64,000 nucleotides of DNA from NCBI GenBank assembly GCA_028281445.1, contig JANQJW010000031.1:62001-126000 (forward strand), given 5' to 3'. Position numbers and translations under genes: made by a program. The notes under the pieces were generated by a model. It ran no database searches. It was not told the DNA's origin and saw nothing but the letters and a program-made list of their open reading frames with translations. Origin of the DNA: Planctomycetota bacterium. GTDB lineage: Bacteria > Planctomycetota > PLA2 > JAEUHO01. Shown piece by piece: positions 25,751-33,799 of the stretch. Each line of letters opens with the position of its first letter. Positions within the stretch are counted from its first letter, which is position 1.

Positions 25751-26184
25751 AGCGTGCCCCCGAGATAGCGAAAGCGCTCCCGCAGCCGCTCGGGGTCCGG
25801 TACTTCGAAGTGGGCGTAGAGGACGCGACCGAGGGTCGCCACCTCTTCGCCGTCGACAAGCGCCTTGACGCGTCCGATCGAGCCCTTCGGGTTCGTGCCG
25901 ACGATCTCCCCGTGGATCTCCAGTGCATGACCCGGACCGAGCTCGGCGGGGAGATGGACGTCGTCGAGCATCGACAGCACGAGCGAGTACTTGTAGTCGT
26001 GCGCCGCGATGGCACACCAGGCCGTGAGCTGGACCATGGCTTCCGTGATGAGACTGCCCGGTACGAGCGGGCGCTTGCCGAAGTGGCCTCGCAGGAACTC
26101 CTCGGTGAGGCTGAGGTGCTTCACTCCCTCGATGCGCCTGCCCGGCTCCAGGTGGGTCACACGATCGAAGAGGAGGAACCTCAT
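25747..26184 (-). CDS. FabZ/FabA-like dehydratase, copy 2
   Basis: 145 residues from ATG 26184. Hotdog fold with LRGHFGKRPLVPGSLITEAMVQ: His34 and Glu48 in the FabZ-like arrangement. It is a paralogue of the dehydratase at 22907-23353. Its ATGA start overlaps the KS-like gene upstream and its stop overlaps the KS2 start. Two different dehydratases in one cluster occur in aryl-polyene systems, where they form a heterodimer; whether that holds here is inference. Confidence 0.85.
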   Translation of the reverse strand: MRFLLFDRVTHLEPGRRIEGVKHLSLTEEFLRGHFGKRPLVPGSLITEAMVQLTAWCAIAAHDYKYSLVLSMLDDVHLPAELGPGHALEIHGEIVGTNPKGSIGRVKALVDGEEVATLGRVLYAHFEVPDPERLRERFRYLGGTL

Positions 26185-27200
26185 GCGGCCGCCTCCTCGA
26201 TTGCGATACAGCCGCCCGAGTCGACGCCACCTGCCACGATGAGCGCATTGCGTCGAGCCCCGTTTGCCGGTTCCGCTTCCCACGCAGCCAGTTGGACGGC
26301 GATGTGCGCGGCCGCTGTTCCCGGGCCCAGGTCACCGAACGGAGGCGGGGTTCCATGGAACACGCCCGCGTGGCCGCATCCTGTTCGTTGCATGGTGCGC
26401 TTGACGGCCGGCCGCGCCGGGTCGAAGCGGTCTTCGCCGAATGACGTCGCGCCGCCGCGCACGATGCCGAGTACGGGCGCGCCTCGCGCCAGCGCGTCTT
26501 TCTCGCGCTCGAGGACGAGCGCGGCACTGCCTTCACCGGGCGGTTCGTCTCGCCGATCGAGCACCCGCCGCGCGAGAACTGCGGCTGCGACGCGTCCGCT
26601 GACGCCCGCAGCGATGGCGCATCGGCACGCGCCCTCGTCAACGGCGTATGCGGCTTCGAGCAGCGCACGGATTCCCCCGGGTCCATCCGCGGCAAGCACG
26701 AGGTTGTCTCCTCGGAGATCGAGGTCGATCGCGATCTGGCCCGCGGCGACGTTGTTCAACATCGACAGAGGCCATAACGGGTGGATCTGGCGAAACGCTC
26801 CGGCGAAGAACGACGTGAGCGACAGGCGATCGGATCCGTTTCGTGCTGCGAGGGCCGCAGTGATGAGGTCGTCAATGGGTGAGTCGACCATGCCCATGCC
26901 GACGAACAGACCCACGCGCTCGCGCGGAACCGACTCGAGTCCCGCCGCGGCATGCGCCTCGAGCGCAACGGCATCCAGCAGCCGGCCATGCGGCCCGAGA
27001 ATGCGAAGTGCGGGGTCGTCCTCCGGCGTCTCGGGCTCGGTCCAGATTTGCGCAGCCTGGACGTCCTCCCCGAAGCCGGAGGCGTCGAAGCCCTTCACCG
27101 GGGCGACAGCACTCTCGCCCGCCTGGATTCGCCGCCAGACGGTCGCGGCGTCGTTACCCAACGCCGTGCGTAGTGCAGCAGCGGTGATGGCAACGCGCAT
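26181..27200 (-). CDS. Short degenerate ketosynthase-like protein, KS3
   Basis: 339 residues, about 70 shorter than a normal ketosynthase. The fold signature is present at the start (MRVAITAAALRTALGNDAATVWRRI) and in the C-terminal half (EGSAALVLEREKDALARG), but the Cys loop reads LAADGPGGIRALLEA (169-183), with Gly at the Cys position, and neither NAHGT nor K-x-x-x-GH is recognisable. It must be non-catalytic or act as a partner subunit. It lies between the two active ketosynthases' genes, 4 bp after KS4. Confidence 0.7.
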   Translation of the reverse strand: MRVAITAAALRTALGNDAATVWRRIQAGESAVAPVKGFDASGFGEDVQAAQIWTEPETPEDDPALRILGPHGRLLDAVALEAHAAAGLESVPRERVGLFVGMGMVDSPIDDLITAALAARNGSDRLSLTSFFAGAFRQIHPLWPLSMLNNVAAGQIAIDLDLRGDNLVLAADGPGGIRALLEAAYAVDEGACRCAIAAGVSGRVAAAVLARRVLDRRDEPPGEGSAALVLEREKDALARGAPVLGIVRGGATSFGEDRFDPARPAVKRTMQRTGCGHAGVFHGTPPPFGDLGPGTAAAHIAVQLAAWEAEPANGARRNALIVAGGVDSGGCIAIEEAAA

Positions 27201-27204
27201 GCTG

Positions 27205-28476
27205 CTAGCCCCGGCCCAGGCACAGGCAGCCGTTCTGGCCGCCGAAGCCGAACGAGTTGCTGAGCGCCACGCTGTGCGGTTGCTCCCGCGCTTCGTTGGG
27301 CACGTAGTCGAGGTCGCACTTGCGGTCGCGTGCCGTCTGGTTGATCGTCGGCAGCAGCACCCCTTCCTCCATGCCCTTCATGGTGAGGATGGCTTCGATC
27401 GCACCCGCCGCCCCGATGGTGTGACCGATCATCGATTTGTTGGACGAGATCGGAACCTGCATGGCGCGGTCGCCGAAGACCCGCTTGCACGCGAGCGTCT
27501 CGATGGGGTCGTTGATTGCCGTGGACGTGCCATGCGCGTTCACGTACTCGACATCGTCGGCGGTCAGTCCTGCGTCGGCAATCGCGCGCTCCATCGCGAG
27601 CACGGCGCCGTCGCCATCGGGCTGAAGATCGGTGATGCGGTAGCCGTCCGCCGAGTCGCCATAGCCGAGGATGCGACCGAGGATCGTCCGGCCGCGGGAC
27701 GCTGCGCCTTCTTCGGTCTCCAGGATGAGAACGCCCGCGCCCTCGCCGATCACGAACCCATTCCGCCGCCGGTCGAAGGGACGAGATGCTTCCTCGGGTG
27801 ACGGATAGCGGCGGGTCAGCGCCCCCAGGATCGCGAAACCCACGAAGTAGGAGAACGTGAGCAGCGGTTCCGCGCCGCCCGTGACGACGACGTCGGCCCG
27901 TCCTTCGCGCAGGAGGTGGAGGGCTTCGCCGATCGCCTGGCTGCCCGCGGCGCAGGCTGACACCACGGGAATCACCGGGCCGCGCGCGTCGAGGTGATGC
28001 GCAAGCAATGTAGGAGCGACCTCCGGAGAACGTCGCGTGAACTGCCTGGAGGTGAAGCGCGGGTCCCGGCGCAGGCCTTCGATGTCGAGTTGTAGGTCGT
28101 CGTCGAGGTAGCGCGTCTGCGTATCGATGGCGCCGACGTTGGGCGTCGAGCCGTGGCCGCCGAGCGAGACGGCGATGCGCAAGCGATCCTCGATGGCATC
28201 GAGCGGCGCGGTCTCGAGCGCCTGCTGCACTGCCGTGCGCAGGAGCCGCAGCTCCGGGCCGCCGATCTCGTCGTTCGCGTGCTCGCGAAGCAGGTGTGCG
28301 ACGTCGATCTCGGCACCGATCTCGCACGGCAAGCCCGTCGGATCGAAGCGTGTGATGCGGCGTACGCCGCTCTGTCCCGCGCGCATGGCGTGGAACGTCT
28401 CGTCGACTCCGCCGCCCAGGGACGAGACCATGCCCCAGCCCGTGACGACGACGTTGGTCGTGTCCGTACTAGGCAC
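27205..28476 (-). CDS. Active beta-ketoacyl-ACP synthase (FabF-like), KS4
   Basis: 423 residues. I place the start at GTG 28476, which overlaps the ACP stop by 8 bp and leads directly into VVVTGWGMVSSLGGG; longer starts would run through the ACP zinc ribbon. The triad is Cys175 (VVSACAAGSQ), His315 (NAHGTST) and His352 (NKSMIGHTIGAAG). The C-terminus SNSFGFGGQNGCL is typical of FabF. It is distinct in sequence from KS2, so the two likely have different chain-length or substrate preferences. Confidence 0.92.
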   Translation of the reverse strand: MPSTDTTNVVVTGWGMVSSLGGGVDETFHAMRAGQSGVRRITRFDPTGLPCEIGAEIDVAHLLREHANDEIGGPELRLLRTAVQQALETAPLDAIEDRLRIAVSLGGHGSTPNVGAIDTQTRYLDDDLQLDIEGLRRDPRFTSRQFTRRSPEVAPTLLAHHLDARGPVIPVVSACAAGSQAIGEALHLLREGRADVVVTGGAEPLLTFSYFVGFAILGALTRRYPSPEEASRPFDRRRNGFVIGEGAGVLILETEEGAASRGRTILGRILGYGDSADGYRITDLQPDGDGAVLAMERAIADAGLTADDVEYVNAHGTSTAINDPIETLACKRVFGDRAMQVPISSNKSMIGHTIGAAGAIEAILTMKGMEEGVLLPTINQTARDRKCDLDYVPNEAREQPHSVALSNSFGFGGQNGCLCLGRG

Positions 28477-29041
28477 TCGCGAAGAGCTGCTTCTCGCGCT
28501 CGATGTCCTGGATCCAGCGCTTCGTGAGGTCGTCACCCGGCGTGTACTCGGCCGCCTTGCCGCAGGCGCCGCACGTCACCTTCGCGCCGTCCTCGCTCTT
28601 CCACTCCGTAGCACCGCAGGCGGTGCACGCGGCAGGCAGGGTGCCGAGGAGCTTCTCTACCGCGTCGCAGACCATGCGCGGCGTGACGACCGCCGCCGTC
28701 TCGTCCGAGTACATGCCGGACTCGATGCCGTCGGAGCCGCCGAGGTGCAGCTTCATGATCTCGGCTGCGGCTGCCGTGACCTTGCCGTCGCGGTCGATGG
28801 CCTTGCCGTCCCCGAGCTCTTCCTCCACCAAGTCCAGGAAGCCCTGGGTGTTCATCTGGATGCCGAAGACCGTCTCGAGCCGGAAGTTGATGTCGAGGAA
28901 GTCGATCGACGTCGCGTGGAGGTCGTTCACGATCGAGGAATCGAGGTCGATGGTGGCCGGGGTCTCGATGCGAAGGGTCGTTCCGAGCGCCTCACGCACC
29001 TCCTGCTCGATGCGATCGCGCGTCACCAGCGGATTGGTCAT
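28469..29041 (-). CDS. Acyl carrier protein with C-terminal zinc ribbon
   Basis: 190 residues, more than twice a normal ACP. Residues about 8-80 are a carrier domain whose phosphopantetheine Ser45 sits in LHATSIDFLDINFRLE (the usual D-S-L becomes T-S-I). A linker with an unrelated helical part follows. A zinc ribbon is formed by Cys139-x2-Cys142 and Cys157-x2-Cys160, then a helical tail that repeats the pattern KRWIQDIEREKQLF. The start at 29041 has AGGAA upstream. A zinc ribbon fused to an ACP is unusual and may dock a specific enzyme of the cluster. Confidence 0.8.
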   Translation of the reverse strand: MTNPLVTRDRIEQEVREALGTTLRIETPATIDLDSSIVNDLHATSIDFLDINFRLETVFGIQMNTQGFLDLVEEELGDGKAIDRDGKVTAAAAEIMKLHLGGSDGIESGMYSDETAAVVTPRMVCDAVEKLLGTLPAACTACGATEWKSEDGAKVTCGACGKAAEYTPGDDLTKRWIQDIEREKQLFASA

Positions 29042-29124
29042 GATGGGGTTCCTATGCCGTTTCCTGGCCGGAGGGGCGTCGGTGTACCGCCCGAATTGGG
29101 GCATTGCAAGCCTGACGGGAGGAC

Positions 29125-29904
29125 CTAGCGTTCCGGGGCGCGGAGAATCCGGTTGGAGAGCCCGCGATCGACCACGAGGTTCTGGCCGGCGATGGCCCGC
29201 GCGGCGCCGGACGCCAGGAAAGCGACCACGTCGGCCACCTCCTCCGGCGTGACGAACGCAGCCTCGGGCAGCGTGCCCAGCTCCGGCCACAGGCGGCGGA
29301 GCGTCTTGTAGGAATCCGTCTTCACGAGCCCTGCGCAGACGCCGTTGGCCCGGATGCCGCGCGGCCCCAGCTCCTCGGCCCATTGACGCACCATTGCCTC
29401 CATCGCGGCTTTCATGGGGCCGAGCGGGTACTGGGGATTCATGAAGCGCGACCCGAGGCTGGAGATGAAGACGATGTCGCCGCCGTCCTTCTCGAGCAGC
29501 GGCAGCGCCTTCTGCACGCAGAAGACATGGCCGAAGAGGTTGACCTCGACAAGCTGGCGGAGATCGCGCTCCAACAGCCGTGTCGTCTCCTTGAACGGCG
29601 CGCGCGCCGCATTGAGGACGAGAGTGTCCAAGCGGCCCAGGTCGGCTTCCACGGCCGCCATGAGTGCGCCGACAGCCTCCTTGTCGGCGATGTCCGCCGC
29701 GTAGATCTCACACCGGCGTCCGAGCCCGCGAACCTCCTCGCAAACGGCTTCGGCGAGCGCGCGTGACGGGCCGGCGTTGGACCGGCCGTGCACGGCGATG
29801 TCGGCGCCGGCTTCGGCCAACCGCAGCGCAATGGCGCGGCCGATGCCGCGCGTGCTGCCCGTGATCAAGGCGACCTTGCCGTCGAATTCACCCATGGCGC
29901 GCAT
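29125..29904 (-). CDS. FabL-like SDR, possible enoyl-ACP reductase
   Basis: 259 residues from ATG 29904 (GGAG 4-5 nt before it); the ATG at 29895 is an alternative. The N-terminal TGSTRGIG motif (15-22) and LNAA replace the classical NNAG. The active-site region reads SSLGSRFMNPQYPLGPMKAAMEA, giving Tyr159 and Lys165. This is neither the YxxxK of reductases like FabG nor exactly the Yx6K of FabI/FabL, but is close to the latter, as is ANGVCAGLVKTDS. An enoyl reductase is therefore the best guess; a ketoreductase cannot be excluded. It is the first gene of the cluster on this strand, 83 bp before the ACP. Confidence 0.7.
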   Translation of the reverse strand: MRAMGEFDGKVALITGSTRGIGRAIALRLAEAGADIAVHGRSNAGPSRALAEAVCEEVRGLGRRCEIYAADIADKEAVGALMAAVEADLGRLDTLVLNAARAPFKETTRLLERDLRQLVEVNLFGHVFCVQKALPLLEKDGGDIVFISSLGSRFMNPQYPLGPMKAAMEAMVRQWAEELGPRGIRANGVCAGLVKTDSYKTLRRLWPELGTLPEAAFVTPEEVADVVAFLASGAARAIAGQNLVVDRGLSNRILRAPER

Positions 29905-29983
29905 GCTACTCCGGGAAGACAAGACGCGTCTGTCACCTCGCTCCGTACCATCCCTGGCTCGCCGGTACTCGAAGCGAGGGTCC

Positions 29984-31129
29984 ATGGAAATCGAAGAAGA
30001 AACCCGCCGCGTGCGGTCGTTCAAGGCGCTCGAGGAGTTGCTGAACGACATCGAGAACGGCAAGCAGCCCAAGCCGGACTGGATCAAGCTGAAGGGCCCC
30101 AAGGCCGACCTGTCGCGGCTGGACGAAGGCGACCGCGCAGAGCTGCTCGGGCGCCTTCACAAGGGCGTCCTGCGAGGCTTCAAGGCCAAGGACGTACGCG
30201 TGCATGGGCGCAGCGCACGCCTCGCGTACTGGACCTCGCTTGCGCGCAATGGGTTTCACGACTTTGCAGAGGACAAGTGGTCCAAGGGGTACGACAGCCC
30301 GTTCGTCGAGAGCTACGACTACGTCACCCCGTATTTCGACGGCGGGTTGGATGTCCTGGACCCGTACGTTGTGTACAGCTCCGTCCTGGGCACGTGGGAG
30401 TACTCCGTCGAGGACTTCCTGAACACCGAGTTCGGCTCCGGCGTGAAGACCATCGTGGAACCGATGGCCGGCTCGGCGGAGTTCTGCCACACCGGGCACT
30501 TCCGCAACCCCGAGCTCCGCTACTGCATGTTCGATCTCGACGAGAGCGCGAAGACGTATGTCGAGAACAAGCCCTGGCTGGAGCAGACGGAACGCAGCTA
30601 CCTCATCGGAGACATCCTCGAGGAGTCCACCTGGAAGGATGTCGCGGCGTTCTGCGAGGGCACCTCGCTGAGCTACATCGGCAAGCAGAGCCACAACTAC
30701 TTCGGCGTGAAGGACCTGATCAAGATCATGGAGTGGGGGACCACGCACACCGAGCACCTGATGCTCGAGGTCTCCGAGCCGTACCTGCTGGACGACGAAC
30801 CGTCGCTGGACGAGCTGACGCGGCCCGAGCAGAAGGCTGCCGGCTTCCGCGTCGGCCTCGAGGACGACGACGACAAGGTCTCGAATCCGCTCACGAACGA
30901 GCTGAACTTCTACCTCGTCGCGTGGGACGGGGACGACAGCCGTGAGCTCTTCGGCTACCGCAACTGGACCGGTTGGCAGGCCCCGATGCTCGTCGCGCTG
31001 GGTCGGATGCTGGACCTCGAGATCCGCTACTTCCACGACCACGAGACGGAGTTTCTCCCCGTGGACGAGGGCACGGACACGTCGGATTGCCGCGAGAACA
31101 ACACCTTCATGGTCTTCAGCCGCCGCTGA
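29984..31129 (+). CDS. SAM-dependent methyltransferase-like protein
   Basis: 381 residues with GAGGG just before the ATG. The N-terminal 130 residues are a charged helical region of unknown family. From about residue 150 comes a Rossmann-like methyltransferase signature: motif I IVEPMAGSAEF (157-167) followed by an acidic strand CMFDLDESAK (181-190) and a YLIGDILEE strand. The C-terminal part (LNFYLVAWDGDDSRELFGYR) is not recognised. It is divergent from the fatty-acid-like cluster with only 79 bp between the starts, so the two may share regulation, and the enzyme could tailor the cluster product. Assignment rests on motif I only. Confidence 0.55.
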   Translation: MEIEEETRRVRSFKALEELLNDIENGKQPKPDWIKLKGPKADLSRLDEGDRAELLGRLHKGVLRGFKAKDVRVHGRSARLAYWTSLARNGFHDFAEDKWSKGYDSPFVESYDYVTPYFDGGLDVLDPYVVYSSVLGTWEYSVEDFLNTEFGSGVKTIVEPMAGSAEFCHTGHFRNPELRYCMFDLDESAKTYVENKPWLEQTERSYLIGDILEESTWKDVAAFCEGTSLSYIGKQSHNYFGVKDLIKIMEWGTTHTEHLMLEVSEPYLLDDEPSLDELTRPEQKAAGFRVGLEDDDDKVSNPLTNELNFYLVAWDGDDSRELFGYRNWTGWQAPMLVALGRMLDLEIRYFHDHETEFLPVDEGTDTSDCRENNTFMVFSRR

Positions 31130-31239
31130 CGCTTGCAAAGCCCTGTTTTCAAGGATTTCGCCCCGTCCGAATCCGGTCCTACACCTCGCCCGCGGCGCTG
31201 GTCGATATCCGTACCGTCGGACCGTTTTGGAGATCGGGT

Positions 31240-32115
31240 GTGAACGACCGCCCCAACCGCAGCTCGAACCGCGTCTTCTTTCGCGCCCCCGCTCTGATTC
31301 GCGGGGCGCAGGGTCGCTACGAGGCGCGGGTCGAGGACATCAGCTGGGGCGGCACGCGCCTGCGCGTGCGGCGTACGGACCTCGAGGTCCGCGCCGACGC
31401 CGGCATCGGCGCCGCAGCGTCCTGCGTCCAGTACCGGCTCGGCATGAGTTTCTCGGTGTCGCTGGACAGCGAGGCCGCCGGTCTCGTGAAGCGCGTCTCC
31501 GTCGTGCGCCTGGCGTTGCCCGACGCCGACCCCGAGTACGTGGATCTGGGCTGCCTGTTCGAAGACAGGCTGAGCGAGCGGGAGGCCGAGATGCTCGGCC
31601 TCGCGATGCCGGCCCAGCTGCCTGGAGACAGCGTCGTTCGTCGTGCCGGCCAGTGGAATACGACGACGCGCCAGTCGCGTATCGACCCCGACATTCTCAA
31701 GCGCTCCGAGCCGGAGGTCGAGAGTGTCGAGGTTACGAGCGCGACCTTCGAGCCGCGCAAGTCCCTGCGTGCGGTGATCTCGCATACGCAAGGCGGTGCG
31801 CAGCCGATCGTATGCAATGCCGACTCTTTCACGGTCAACGGCATCGTCGTGCGGGCCCGGGCAGAGATGCCGCCCTTCCACAGCCGCTTCGATCGCCGCG
31901 GCGTTGCGCAGGCAGCCGTCATCTTCGCGGAAGCCTACGGAGACCGCGTGCAGCTCGAAGTCGTGGAGGGCACGCGGCGCGTCTGGCAGGGGCCGACGCA
32001 GGTGTGTGCAGTCGAGGTCGAACCGGGCCACTCGCGTGACGTCAAGCTCACGCTCGCCTTCGGGCGTCCCCTGCAGAAGTCCGAGCTCAAGCGGATGCGC
32101 ACGAACGCAGCGTGA
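31240..32115 (+). CDS. PilZ-like domain protein
   Basis: 291 residues from GTG 31240, which has GGAG 7 nt upstream. The N-terminus carries the c-di-GMP binding signature of PilZ: R11-VFF-R15 followed about 18 residues later by D33-I-S35-W-G-G38. A C-terminal half (about 150-291) may be a second, degenerate PilZ-type beta barrel (KSLRAVISHTQGG..., VEPGHSRDVKLTLAFG). It would be a cytoplasmic c-di-GMP receptor. No cyclase or phosphodiesterase is near, so its output is unknown. Confidence 0.65.
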   Translation: MNDRPNRSSNRVFFRAPALIRGAQGRYEARVEDISWGGTRLRVRRTDLEVRADAGIGAAASCVQYRLGMSFSVSLDSEAAGLVKRVSVVRLALPDADPEYVDLGCLFEDRLSEREAEMLGLAMPAQLPGDSVVRRAGQWNTTTRQSRIDPDILKRSEPEVESVEVTSATFEPRKSLRAVISHTQGGAQPIVCNADSFTVNGIVVRARAEMPPFHSRFDRRGVAQAAVIFAEAYGDRVQLEVVEGTRRVWQGPTQVCAVEVEPGHSRDVKLTLAFGRPLQKSELKRMRTNAA

Positions 32116-32153
32116 ACCGGGCGCTGCATGAGAAGAGCGCTGCGTAGACGCCG

Positions 32154-32921
32154 CTAGCGCTTCTTTGTCTTCTTCTTCGCCGCCTTCTTCTTGGCGGTCT
32201 TCTTCTTTGCGACCTTCTTCTTGGCGGTCTTCTTCGCAGCCGCCTTCTTCTTCGCCGTCTTCTTGGCGGCCGCCTTCTTGGGAGCGGCGGCCTTCTTGGG
32301 AGCGGCGGCCTTCTTGGGGGCGGCGGCCTTCTTGGGGGCGGCCTTCTTCTTGGCTGCCTTCTTGCGCGCTTGGAGCTGGCGACGCAGCTGGAGGCTGCGC
32401 CGGCGGGCCTTGGCACGCAGCGCTTCCTGCTCCGCCTCCGCCGCCGCCATGGCCTCCGCGGACGCCTCGGTCTGGGCGTCCTCCGGCATCGGCATGTACT
32501 CCCCGTGGTCCAGCGCCCCGAACGCGATGGAGAGCCGGCGGTCCCACTCGGCGATCTCGTCGGAGCGGGCGTGCGGCCACGGCTTGTCGCGCAGGTTGCG
32601 CATGAGCATCTCGAGCACCGTGAGCTGGTGGCGGAGCGTCATGCCTGGAATGGAGGAGGCCGGGATGTCCGGCCAGATGCCCGGGTTGCGTGCGGGCGGC
32701 ACGTCCGGCGGGTAGGGGTCGCCGTGGCCCGGGAAGATGGGGATGAAACAGGCCGCGTAGGCACGCTGGACGCGGCGGCACCACTCATCCCGGTCGGTGC
32801 CCGCGTGGAAGCCGATCTGGCGCATCTCGCGGGAGATCCAGACGAGGTAGTCCAGCAGCGCCCGGATCGTGCGCCCGGGGACCTGCGTGGACTCCATCTC
32901 CGGCCAGGGGAGGCTCCGCAT
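32154..32921 (-). CDS. Protein with histone-H1-like Lys/Ala-rich tail
   Basis: About 255 residues from ATG 32921 (AAGGAG 13 nt upstream; ATG 32897 is an alternative). Residues 1-150 are a mixed helical domain with several Trp/Pro (PWPEMESTQVPGRTIRALLDYLVW..., WPDIPASSIPGMTLRHQL) that I do not recognise. An Ala/Glu helix (150-170) leads into a very basic tail (170-255) made of AAPKK, AAAKK and AKKK repeats, about 50% Lys. Such tails bind DNA as in histone H1 and the bacterial Hc1/HU-tail proteins. Probable nucleoid-associated protein; the N-domain may give specificity. It is convergent with the PilZ-like gene. Confidence 0.7.
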   Translation of the reverse strand: MRSLPWPEMESTQVPGRTIRALLDYLVWISREMRQIGFHAGTDRDEWCRRVQRAYAACFIPIFPGHGDPYPPDVPPARNPGIWPDIPASSIPGMTLRHQLTVLEMLMRNLRDKPWPHARSDEIAEWDRRLSIAFGALDHGEYMPMPEDAQTEASAEAMAAAEAEQEALRAKARRRSLQLRRQLQARKKAAKKKAAPKKAAAPKKAAAPKKAAAPKKAAAKKTAKKKAAAKKTAKKKVAKKKTAKKKAAKKKTKKR

Positions 32922-33297
32922 GCGGTGTCCAATGCTCCTTCGTGGGCGCCGAAGGATCGGTGGAGGGGAGCCGAATTGCAAGCTTCCGGTGGCCTTCGAG
33001 TTCTGCGAGACCGCGCGCAACCCATTTCAGTCAAATGAGTTCGGTGGATGTTCAGAAACCGCATCAAGGAGCCGCGGACGCATGCGGCCCTCTGAACGGA
33101 CTCCCGGTTCCTGGTGCAAGGGTGTCAGGGTTGGCGTATCGTGATGACTCACAGTGTCCTGTGAGCCACATCGAGCCCTGCGCACATGCGCCGCCACGAC
33201 GTGAACGTAGAACCGGACGTTCCCCGTCGAAGAGTCGCGCAGGGAGCACCCTGTGGAGCACGGCGCGTACGCGCATTGCGTGCGCCTAGGAGCGGTC
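32922..33297. other. Intergenic region with inverted repeat
   Basis: About 376 bp without a recognisable gene between divergent neighbours. It is less GC-rich than its surroundings and contains a 7-bp inverted repeat CTCACAG-TGTC-CTGTGAG at 33148-33165, which could be an operator for the gene at 33298. I see no RNA gene here. Confidence 0.4.
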
Positions 33298-33795
33298 ATG
33301 CCCGAAGTCCGCGTTCGTCTTCAAGTCGGTCCGGTACATCTCGAGTTCCACGGTCGGCGTGCGTTCTTCGAGCAGTGGATCGAGCCCCTCGTCCATGCGG
33401 CATATCACCACCGCAGCATGGAACAGATGCCACCAACGATGACGGTCGTTGCGCAGGAGCCGGTGGAAGAGGAAGGCGAGGCGTCGTTCCAACCCTCTTC
33501 TCCTCCGCAGTTCAACCGCTTCGTGGGGCAGGTCGGCGCCCGCGCCTCCGATGTGGATCAGCGCATCATGGCGTTCGCCTTCTATCTCTGGAACTTCGAG
33601 CGCAAGGACGACTTCGGCCTGGAGCAGATCGCGGCGTTCTTCCGCACGGTCCAGGACGAGCCGCCCGGGGACCTCTCCGAGCGCCTGGAGGCGCTGGCGG
33701 ACCGCAAGCGCTTCCTCGAACAGCGCGCCGAGGCAGAGGCTTGGAGACTCACGTCCAAGGGCGTCAACTACGTCAAGAACCGGCTTCTGGCGTAG
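33298..33795 (+). CDS. Hypothetical cytoplasmic protein (165 aa)
   Basis: 165 residues with AGGAG 6 nt before ATG 33298. No signal peptide, membrane helix or known motif. The N-terminus (MPEVRVRLQVGPVHLEFHGRRAFFEQWIEPLVHAA) is a beta-rich start ending in an amphipathic helix; a Pro/Glu linker (about 45-75) leads to a helical C-domain (ASDVDQRIMAFAFYLWNFERKDDFGLEQIAAFFRTVQ) and a basic end (LTSKGVNYVKNRLLA). The C-domain, with its DQRIMAFAFYL...LEQIAxxF pattern, could be a small winged-helix or adaptor domain. It ends 4 bp from the convergent rplC. Confidence 0.65.
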   Translation: MPEVRVRLQVGPVHLEFHGRRAFFEQWIEPLVHAAYHHRSMEQMPPTMTVVAQEPVEEEGEASFQPSSPPQFNRFVGQVGARASDVDQRIMAFAFYLWNFERKDDFGLEQIAAFFRTVQDEPPGDLSERLEALADRKRFLEQRAEAEAWRLTSKGVNYVKNRLLA

Positions 33796-33799
33796 GTCT

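Noticed and set aside
32160..32400. Microsatellite or degenerate repeat array in DNA
   Set aside because: The repeated CTTCTT/GCC pattern is explained by codons for the Lys/Ala-rich tail of the H1-like protein.
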